From contig CAVTTR010000007.1 in NCBI GenBank assembly GCA_963737745.1, positions 744,001 to 808,000 on the forward strand: DNA of 64,000 nucleotides, in the 5' to 3' direction. Made by a program: the position numbers and the translations under genes. The notes beneath the pieces were generated by a model, which ran no database searches, was not told where the DNA came from, and saw only the letters and a list, made by a program, of their open reading frames with translations. The stretch is from Bog-473 sp963737745. Lineage in GTDB: Bacteria > Actinomycetota > Acidimicrobiia > Acidimicrobiales > RAAP-2. Position 1 is the first letter of the stretch; each line of letters opens with the position of its first letter. Below are positions 58,045 to 64,000 of the stretch, piece by piece.

Positions 58045-58703
58045 GGGTGGCCATCGCCGGGGCAGGGAGCGTCGGCACCGCGATCGCCGCCGACCTCTTC
58101 CACAACGGGCACGACGTCATGGTGTTCGAGCAGGACCCCGACCTGGTCGAACGGCTACGCCCGACCTTGGGCGTGACCTGGGTCGCCGCCGACGCCTGCG
58201 AGGCCTCCTCGCTCGACGCCGCCGGCCTGTCCACGGTCGACGTGGTGGTTGCGGCCACCGGCGACGACGAGGACAACCTGGTCATATCGCTCCTGGCCAA
58301 GCAGGAATTCGCGGTGCCCCGCGTCGTGGCGCGGGTCAACCATCCGAAGAACCAGTGGCTCTTCAACGAGAGCTGGGGGGTCGACGTCTCGGTGAGCACC
58401 CCGCAGCTGCTGACGGCCCTGGTCGAAGAGGCGGTCTCGGTCGGCTCCCTCGTCCGCCTGTTGCAGTTCCAGGGCGGGGCGGCCCACCTCGTCGAGATCA
58501 CCCTGGCTGAGGACTCGCCCGCCAATGGCGTCGCCATCGCCGACCTGGCCTTTCCCCGGGACGGCGTGGTCGTGGCCGTGGTCCGGGCCGACCGCTTGAT
58601 CGTGCCCCGAGGCGACACGGTCCTCATGTCGGGGGACGAGGTGCTCGTGCTGTCGACGGCCGAAGCCGAGGATGCCGTGCACACCCTTTTCATTCAGGAC
58701 TGA
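58041..58703 (+). CDS. ceoC: TrkA-type RCK protein (CeoC)
   Basis: A 220-residue protein from ATG 58041. The Rossmann start MRVAIAGAGSVGTAIAADLFHNGHDVMVFEQD carries the GxGxxG motif and an acidic residue for NAD. The C-terminal part (SPANGVAIADLAFPRDGVVVAVVRADRLIVPRGDTVLMSGDEVLVL) is an RCK_C domain. Intact, and overlapping ceoB by 4 nt. Together the pair should sense NAD(H) or a cyclic nucleotide and gate K+ uptake. Confidence 0.92.
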   Translation: MRVAIAGAGSVGTAIAADLFHNGHDVMVFEQDPDLVERLRPTLGVTWVAADACEASSLDAAGLSTVDVVVAATGDDEDNLVISLLAKQEFAVPRVVARVNHPKNQWLFNESWGVDVSVSTPQLLTALVEEAVSVGSLVRLLQFQGGAAHLVEITLAEDSPANGVAIADLAFPRDGVVVAVVRADRLIVPRGDTVLMSGDEVLVLSTAEAEDAVHTLFIQD

Positions 58704-58793
58704 AGTCTCGACCACACCCCAAGCCGTCGCGGCCCGTTTCACCATTTGTCACCCGCGGTACTGGGCTGACCTGGACCGATTTACCATGGTGCT

Positions 58794-59594
58794 GTGGAAG
58801 CGGCGTTCTTCGACCTCGACAAGACGGTCATAGACCGCGCCTCCATCGCCGCCTTCGGCCGTCCCTTCATGAAGGGTGGTCTCATCAACCGACGGGTCGT
58901 GGCCCGCGCCGCTCTCTCCCAACTCATCTACCTGTATTTCGGGGCGGACGAGGAACGGCTGGTCCGCGTCCGTCAATCGATGCTCGCGCTGATCAAGGGT
59001 TGGGATCGCGATCAAGTGCGCCAGATCGTGCGGGAAACACTGCTCGAGACGATTGAGCCGATCATGTACGCCGAGGCGCTCGAGTTGATGGAGATCCATC
59101 GCGCCGCAGGTCACCGCGTCTATCTCGTGTCGGCCTCTCCCGAAGAGATCGTGCTTCCTCTGGCCGACTTGCTCGGTGTGGACGGCGCCATCTGCTCGCG
59201 CGGTGAGGTGGACGACGAGGGCCGCTACACGGGACAGATGGCGTTCTACGCCTACGGTCCGGAGAAGGCCGCGGCCATGCGCGAGCTGGCGGATCGTACG
59301 GGCATCGACCTGTCGGCCAGCAGTGCGTACTCGGACTCGGCCACGGATCTCCCCATGCTCGAGGCGGTCGGGCGTCCGGTGGCGGTGAATGCCGACCGGG
59401 CGCTGGCCAAGGTGGCGCGCGAGCGGGGCTGGGAGACGCGCCAGTTCACCAAGCCGATTCGCCTACGAGATCGTGTGGGGCGCACGACACCGATGGTGAC
59501 GACGAGCCTGGCCGTCGCCGGAGCGGCCCTGCTTTTGTGGCGCCGCGGCGTGCGGGGCCGCCCTCCCGGTCCAGGAGGGCGCGCCGCAGCGTAA
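58794..59594 (+). CDS. HAD-IB family phosphatase (SerB/CicA-like)
   Basis: HAD hydrolase of 266 residues from GTG 58794. Motif I is FFDLDKTVID, motif II VYLVSASP and motif III-IV YAYGPEKAAAM with SAYSDSATDLPMLEAVG. The insert of about 80 helical residues between motifs I and II places it in subfamily IB, with SerB and PAP2-like phosphatases. An extra C-terminal basic segment and a final hydrophobic helix (MVTTSLAVAGAALLLW) suggest membrane attachment. The substrate is unknown. Confidence 0.85.
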   Translation: MEAAFFDLDKTVIDRASIAAFGRPFMKGGLINRRVVARAALSQLIYLYFGADEERLVRVRQSMLALIKGWDRDQVRQIVRETLLETIEPIMYAEALELMEIHRAAGHRVYLVSASPEEIVLPLADLLGVDGAICSRGEVDDEGRYTGQMAFYAYGPEKAAAMRELADRTGIDLSASSAYSDSATDLPMLEAVGRPVAVNADRALAKVARERGWETRQFTKPIRLRDRVGRTTPMVTTSLAVAGAALLLWRRGVRGRPPGPGGRAAA

Positions 59595-59641
59595 GGCGAC
59601 CGGTACCCCGCAAACGGGAGCGGGACGCCCGATCGGGTCGA

Positions 59642-59719
59642 TCAGGCGTCGGTGCGAAGCCGCTTGGCGGCGACCAGACCGAGTCCGACCAGCAGGGCAA
59701 GGAGCAGAATCTTCTTCAT
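59642..59719 (-). CDS. 25-residue DLW-39-like membrane peptide
   Basis: A 26-codon frame: MKKILLLALLVGLGLVAAKRLR then TDA and a stop. One transmembrane helix is flanked by Lys/Arg on both sides. It resembles the short DLW-39-type peptides of actinobacteria, though the defining Asp-Leu-Trp end is missing. It stands on the minus strand between the principal-type sigma factor and the HAD gene. Confidence 0.5.
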   Translation of the reverse strand: MKKILLLALLVGLGLVAAKRLRTDA

Positions 59720-59743
59720 TGCGCCGAGCCTACTGCGTGCGGC

Positions 59744-60724
59744 TCAGACGGTGAGGAGATCGCGGGCGCCCGTGTCAGACGAGGGGTGCCGCAACTTCGA
59801 CATGGCGCGGGCCTCAATCTGACGGATGCGCTCACGGGTGAGGTTGAAGTGCTCACCCACCTCTTCGAGCGTACGCGGCTCCCCACGGTCGAGTCCGAAA
59901 CGCAGGCGGAGAATCTCGCGCTCGCGCTCGTCCAAGGGGGAGAGCAGGCGGCCGATCTCGTCGGGAAGCAACGACACCGCGGCGACCTCGAAGGGGGACT
60001 CGGCGGACCGGTCCTCGACCACGTCGCCGAGCTCGGCGTCGCCGTCCTCACGCAACGGCTCGGAAAGGGAGAGGGGCTCGGCGCGGAAGCGGAGGGCCTC
60101 GACCAGCTTGTCCTCGGGCATTTCGACTTCGATGCCCAATTCGGCCAGGGTGGCGGGGCGTCCGAGCTTCAGCTCGAGGCGAGCCTGCGCCTTTTGTACC
60201 CGAGCCAAGGTGTCGCCGGCGTGCACGGGAAGGCGGATCGTGCGACCCGTATTGGCGATCCCGCGGGTGATGGCCTGACGAATCCACCACGTGGCGTAGG
60301 TGGAGAACTTGAATCCCTTGCGCCAGTCGAACTTCTCGACGGCGTGCATCAGGCCCAGATTCCCCTCCTGGATCAGGTCCAGCAGCGGCAGTCCCGACGC
60401 CTGATACTTCTTGGCGATCGACACCACGAGGCGGAGGTTGGACTGGACGAAGGTCTGTTGCGCCTGCTCGCCCTCCATGACCGCTCGGCGCATTTCGCGC
60501 TTCTTCGCTGTGGTCAGCCCCTTCGGGGCCTTGGCCACCGCGGCTTCCGCCTCTCGGCCGGCTTCTATGGCCTGTGCGAGACGGACCTCGTCGTCCTTTG
60601 TCAGCAGTGGGTACTGGCCGATATCGGTCAGATAGAGACGAACGAGATCCTCGTCGTCGCGCTCAATGCGTTCTTTGGCCAAGATGTGCCGAACCTTCCC
60701 TCGCTGTGGGCCGCGGAAGTCCAT
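59744..60724 (-). CDS. Principal-type RNA polymerase sigma factor (group 1/2, SigA/HrdB-like)
   Basis: Full regions 1.2 to 4 are present. Region 1.2: DDEDLVRLYLTDIGQYPLLT. Region 2: NLRLVVSIAKKYQASGLPLLDLIQEGNLGLMHAVEKFDWRKGFKFSTYATWWIRQAITR. Region 4: LDEREREILRLRFGLDRGEPRTLEEVG with a helix-turn-helix FNLTRERIRQIEARAM. The long acidic region 1.1 of primary sigma factors is short or missing, so it may be a secondary HrdB-type factor. ATG 60724 gives 326 residues; upstream in-frame starts exist, none with a good ribosome site. Confidence 0.9.
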   Translation of the reverse strand: MDFRGPQRGKVRHILAKERIERDDEDLVRLYLTDIGQYPLLTKDDEVRLAQAIEAGREAEAAVAKAPKGLTTAKKREMRRAVMEGEQAQQTFVQSNLRLVVSIAKKYQASGLPLLDLIQEGNLGLMHAVEKFDWRKGFKFSTYATWWIRQAITRGIANTGRTIRLPVHAGDTLARVQKAQARLELKLGRPATLAELGIEVEMPEDKLVEALRFRAEPLSLSEPLREDGDAELGDVVEDRSAESPFEVAAVSLLPDEIGRLLSPLDEREREILRLRFGLDRGEPRTLEEVGEHFNLTRERIRQIEARAMSKLRHPSSDTGARDLLTV

Positions 60725-60927
60725 CCTTGCCGGGCGCTCACGTTCTCGTGCAGCTTGCGTCGCTTTCGGCGCACAAGGGCTGCAGAAACATTGTAGTGGG
60801 CGTGTCAAGATGCCCGTGCAGCAGGGAAGATGGCCGAATTGGCCCTCAACCGCCGTTGAAGCCGGCGCCCGCCACTGGCCCCAATTTCGACGTCGTCAGG
60901 CCGATCGGGCCGTTGCCCACACGGCGC

Positions 60928-61455
60928 TCATGCATGGTCGAGCAGCATTCGACCCCGGGCAATTTCGAGGTGGACACGGGGACGGATCAAGCCCAGAAGC
61001 GCCCGCACGGGGGCCTCGGCCACCGGAGAAGCGCGGGCGAAGTCCTCGTCGTAGGCCTCGAGAAGGGCAGGCAGGATGTGCTCGACCATCTGGCCCCAGG
61101 CGTGTCGTGCCCTTTCTGTCCTCGGCGTACCCTCCGCCCCACCGAAGCCGGCGTCACCTTTCAGAAGGTCCCCCTCTAAACGTTCGAGTGCCTGGGAGAG
61201 TGGCCCGGGCGAGGGAACGATGAGCGTTTCGGCATTTACCCCGGCTCGCACGGGCAGGCGGGCCTTCCACTGGGCCGCCACGAAACCGTGCCACGAGGAC
61301 ATCTCGCTGCAGAGCACCCGGATTTCGGCCTCGATCCCCGAGGCCGGCGGCGCAGTGGCCCACATTCCGGTCACTATGAAGAGCCGATGCTCCAGCCAGC
61401 AGTAGTGGCCGCAACGCTCCGCCAGCTCGCCGATGGAGCGGAAGGTCGGGGTCAA
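60928..61455 (-). CDS. Hypothetical protein downstream of nadE
   Basis: A 175-residue protein starting at TTG 61455, which overlaps the nadE stop (TTGA). It is mostly helical, with conserved-looking phrases SIGELAERCGHYCWLEHRLF, EMSSWHGFVAAQWKARLPV and PSPGPLSQALERLEG. The His/Glu-rich helices raise the idea of a ferritin-like or four-helix metal protein; I do not recognise a family. Co-expression with nadE is likely from the overlap. The 203 nt before the sigma factor gene hold nothing I can name. Confidence 0.6.
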   Translation of the reverse strand: MTPTFRSIGELAERCGHYCWLEHRLFIVTGMWATAPPASGIEAEIRVLCSEMSSWHGFVAAQWKARLPVRAGVNAETLIVPSPGPLSQALERLEGDLLKGDAGFGGAEGTPRTERARHAWGQMVEHILPALLEAYDEDFARASPVAEAPVRALLGLIRPRVHLEIARGRMLLDHA

Positions 61456-63191
61456 CGACCGGCCGGCTCTTGTGGAGCGGGTGGCCGGTAGAGGTTGGTG
61501 ATCGGCATGCGTCGGTCCTTACCGAAGGCCTTGGTCGTGATGCGCACCCCCGGCGGCATCTGTCGTCTCTTGTACTCGGCCCCGTCGACCAGCCGCACCA
61601 CTTGGGCCACGACCGTCGGATCGAAGCCCTCGGCCACCAAGTCGGGTGCGGTGCGGTCGCGCTCGACGTAACCCTGGAGTACCGGGTCGAGCTCCTCATA
61701 CGGCGGCAGCGATTGATCGTCCCGCTGGTCGGGACGCAACTCGGCCGAGGGCGGCTTGTCGATCACACTTTCGGGAATGGGCGCAGGCAATCCATTGCGA
61801 ACGGCTTGGGCGTTGCGATAGCGACACAACTCGTAGACCAGTGTCTTGGGCACGTCCTTGATCACGGCGAAACCGCCGGCCGAGTCTCCATAGAGCGTCG
61901 AGTAGCCGGTCGCCATCTCGCTCTTGTTGCCGGTTGTCAGAACGATCCACCCCTTGGCGTTGGACAGGCCCATGAGCAGCACGCCCCGCAAACGGGACTG
62001 AAGATTCTCGTCGGTCAGGCCCGACGGTTCCCCGCCCAGCACTGAGCCCAACATGGAGGTGAAGGCCACGTGGGCCTCCTCAATGGGTACAACGTGCAGG
62101 TCGATGCCCAGCAACGTGGCCAGACGGCCGGCATCGTGACGCGATCCGTCGCTCGAATACCGCGAGGGCATCGAAATCCCGTGGACGTGCGCTGGCCCGA
62201 GCGCGTCCACGGCAACGGTGGCGACAAGGGACGAGTCGATACCGCCGGACAGCCCGATCACCGCATCGGTGAACCCGTTCTTGCCGAGATAGTCACGCGT
62301 CCCTACTACCAGCGCGGCGTAGACCTCAGCCTCGTCGGACAGCGCCGGATGGAGCACCGGAGGTGGCAACGGTCCCTTTGGGTGCGCCGAATCGGCTCGG
62401 GGCTCGGTGGCGATGACTCTCGGTACGTCGCCGCTCGCACGACGGGCCGGTTCTCCCGGCTGGCCGAGCGGAATGTCCACCACCACCAGATCGGGAGCGA
62501 ACTGCGCACCGTTGGCCAACAGAGTCCCATCGGCCGCCACAATGAGAGAGTCGCCGTCGAAGACGAGCTCGTCCTGTCCCCCGACCTGGTTGACATAGAC
62601 GATGGCACACCCGGCCTCGGCCACCCGAGCCTGCAGCATCGAGAGTCGTTCGTCCCGGCGTCCCCGGTTGAACGGCGAGGCGTTGAGGTTGACGACCACG
62701 TCAGCCCCCGCATGGCCCTGCTGTGCGACGGGGCCCTCGTCGAACCAGACGTCTTCACAGACCGAGATCCCGACCCATGCTCCGGCGACTTGGAAGAGCG
62801 TCGGGGTCTCCTTGCTGGCCACGAACCAGCGCTGCTCGTCGAAGACTCCGTAATTGGGCAGGCAGCGCTTCCTGTACGTCCCCACGACGCGTCCGCCGGC
62901 GCACATCGCCGCCGCGTTGGAAAGGCCGGGGCCCGAAGGGACATCGCCCACGTAGCCGACCACAATGGCGCACTGCCCGCTTGCCGCCGCGACCTTCCCC
63001 AGGGCAACGAGGTTGTCGGCCACGAACGAGGGTTTCAGCAGGAGATCTTCGGGCGGATAGCCCGTGATGGCCAGCTCCGGGACGATGCAGATGTCAGCGC
63101 CGGCCGCTTCTGCTGCCGACAGGGCGGCCAAGATGCGATCGACGTTGCCCGTGAGATCTCCCACAACGGTATTGAGCTGGGCTGCCGCCAC
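61452..63191 (-). CDS. nadE: Glutamine-dependent NAD+ synthetase
   Basis: Last step of NAD synthesis, using ammonia released from glutamine. The 579-residue protein has an N-terminal nitrilase-type glutaminase (residues about 1-270) with its Glu in VPELAITGYPPEDLL, Lys in YRKRCLPNYGVFDEQ and Cys in GISVCEDVWF. The C-terminal synthetase (about 290-579) has the ATP loop GLSGGIDSSLVATVAVDAL, LLMGLSNAKGWIVLTTGNKSE and STLYGDSAGGFAVIKDVPKT. GTG 63191 is the likely start (AAAQLNTVVGDL); a slightly upstream start could add a few residues. Together with nadB and nadC it leaves only nadA and nadD unaccounted for here. Confidence 0.95.
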   Translation of the reverse strand: MAAAQLNTVVGDLTGNVDRILAALSAAEAAGADICIVPELAITGYPPEDLLLKPSFVADNLVALGKVAAASGQCAIVVGYVGDVPSGPGLSNAAAMCAGGRVVGTYRKRCLPNYGVFDEQRWFVASKETPTLFQVAGAWVGISVCEDVWFDEGPVAQQGHAGADVVVNLNASPFNRGRRDERLSMLQARVAEAGCAIVYVNQVGGQDELVFDGDSLIVAADGTLLANGAQFAPDLVVVDIPLGQPGEPARRASGDVPRVIATEPRADSAHPKGPLPPPVLHPALSDEAEVYAALVVGTRDYLGKNGFTDAVIGLSGGIDSSLVATVAVDALGPAHVHGISMPSRYSSDGSRHDAGRLATLLGIDLHVVPIEEAHVAFTSMLGSVLGGEPSGLTDENLQSRLRGVLLMGLSNAKGWIVLTTGNKSEMATGYSTLYGDSAGGFAVIKDVPKTLVYELCRYRNAQAVRNGLPAPIPESVIDKPPSAELRPDQRDDQSLPPYEELDPVLQGYVERDRTAPDLVAEGFDPTVVAQVVRLVDGAEYKRRQMPPGVRITTKAFGKDRRMPITNLYRPPAPQEPAGR

Positions 63192-63345
63192 GCGGCAGGG
63201 AGGACATAGCGCAAGCCTAAATGCGCAGGCATACCCCGGTCGTCACCGGCGAGTCAGACCCCCGGGCCACGGCGGGGCGCTCACCGGTTGCATCCGCCGG
63301 GACTTGTTTTTGAGAAACGATACGGTGCGGGCGGTTTCTCGAGAA

Positions 63346-64000
63346 TCAACTGCCGGTGCTCTCCGTCGGGGCTGATCCGAGGTCGGCCCGACCTCCCAGG
63401 AAATCGCGCAGGAGCGAAGCGAATGCGGCAGGTTGTTCGAATCCGGGCAGGTGGGCCGCTCCTGCCATGACGACGAGTCGCGCCCCCGGGATCGCCCGAG
63501 ACAACCCCTGGGCGCGCTCTTGCATGTGGCCGACATCGAGGTCGCCCACGACCACCAGGACCGGGCAGCGCAGTTCGGACAAACGGGACCACGCCTCTAC
63601 GGAGGGTGCCGGCTCATGCCCCGGGCTTTCGGCGTGGAGAGCAATGCGATTCATCTCGAGCGCCAATTCACGCCGTGGCCCTTCGACCCTCCCTTCGGGT
63701 GCATGGGGGCCGTCGACCCATAGGCGGATCTCACCCAGATTGAGGGCGTCAAGAGCCCCGGCGGAATCGGCAGCCGCCAAGGTGTCCCAGATGGCCGCCT
63801 CGACCTGGTCGACCTCGGAGTCGTCGACAGGGGGAGCGCCCGAAATTCCTGGAGCAACAAGAACCAGAGCGCCCACCCGCTCGGGGTGCGACAGGGTGAA
63901 GTCGAGGGCAATGCGACCGCCGCGAGAGTTTCCGACCAGCACGACTCGCTCCAACGTCAGGGCATCGAGAACGGCCAGTAGATCGTCCAACTGGTCGTGT
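63346..64000 (-). CDS. Alpha/beta hydrolase (N-terminus cut by window edge)
   Basis: At least 218 residues, continuing upstream past 64000. The nucleophile elbow is VVLVGNSRGGRIALDF (GNSRGG, Ser nucleophile). The acid is likely the Asp in VLVVVGDLDVGH and the histidine is in VVMAGAAHLPGFEQP, giving a full Ser-Asp-His triad. The nucleophile elbow with Ser-Arg-Gly is typical of MhpC/BioH-like enzymes. The substrate is unknown. It is on the same strand as nadE, 154 nt upstream, a gap with no recognisable gene. Confidence 0.8.
   Translation of the reverse strand, partial: HDQLDDLLAVLDALTLERVVLVGNSRGGRIALDFTLSHPERVGALVLVAPGISGAPPVDDSEVDQVEAAIWDTLAAADSAGALDALNLGEIRLWVDGPHAPEGRVEGPRRELALEMNRIALHAESPGHEPAPSVEAWSRLSELRCPVLVVVGDLDVGHMQERAQGLSRAIPGARLVVMAGAAHLPGFEQPAAFASLLRDFLGGRADLGSAPTESTGS

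Overview
The window is GC-rich, gene-dense bacterial chromosome. The order folE-folP-folB-folK-(DUF2520)-panC-panD-coaX-lysS-clpC, with tilS/hpt, a DUF2342 metallopeptidase and a SigR/RsrA pair upstream, is the core arrangement of Actinomycetota (I recall the same order in Mycobacterium). GTG/TTG starts, 4-nt ATGA/GTGA overlaps, a lysine-rich TopA tail and CeoB/CeoC-type TrkA proteins agree. Secreted proteins built from GYWLVASDGG repeats and the MurL/MurD2 pair make me favour an Acidimicrobiia-like lineage; that is inference.

Layout. 1-10.8 kb: clpC (cut by the window edge), a divergent polyprenyl synthase, a small secreted protein, then one long minus-strand run for lysyl-tRNA synthetase and NAD/CoA/pantothenate synthesis (DUF2520, panC, panD, nadB, nadC, coaX, lysS). 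10.9-19.1 kb: folate genes, with an AAA ATPase and two secreted low-complexity proteins lying between folK and folB. A 27-codon second copy of the folB 3' end sits at the edge of this insertion. 19.1-23.0 kb: a TilS-Hpt fusion, a zinc metallopeptidase, an anti-sigma/sigma pair and a small gene. 23.1-24.8 kb: a ribbon-helix-helix protein overlapping a DNA methyltransferase. 24.8-39.6 kb: an accessory surface region with three large secreted proteins (Ig-like and propeller-like repeats), a four-gene glycosyltransferase/methyltransferase operon and a zinc uptake operon with its Zur regulator. 39.8-43.4 kb: pgeF-murL-murD2, the alternative route for placing D-glutamate in peptidoglycan. 43.4-47.4 kb: a CADD/TenA-like enzyme, an MFS pump with TetR, an RHH-type protein with a palindromic operator, and tRNA-Thr. 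47.5-54.6 kb: holB, tmk, topA, hppA. 54.8-58.7 kb: a KimA-like potassium transporter fused to an OB-fold domain, facing two TrkA proteins. 58.8-64 kb: HAD hydrolase, a 25-aa membrane peptide, a principal-type sigma factor, an unknown gene, nadE and a partial alpha/beta hydrolase.

Caution. At least ten genes carry frame breaks that look like single-base insertions or deletions (coaX, DUF2520 protein, both secreted proteins at 12.8-15.7 kb, the lipoprotein, two very broken secreted genes, two genes of the surface operon, murD2, tetR, trkA). Essential housekeeping genes are among them, so sequencing or assembly error is the simplest explanation. Protein ends given for these genes are approximate.
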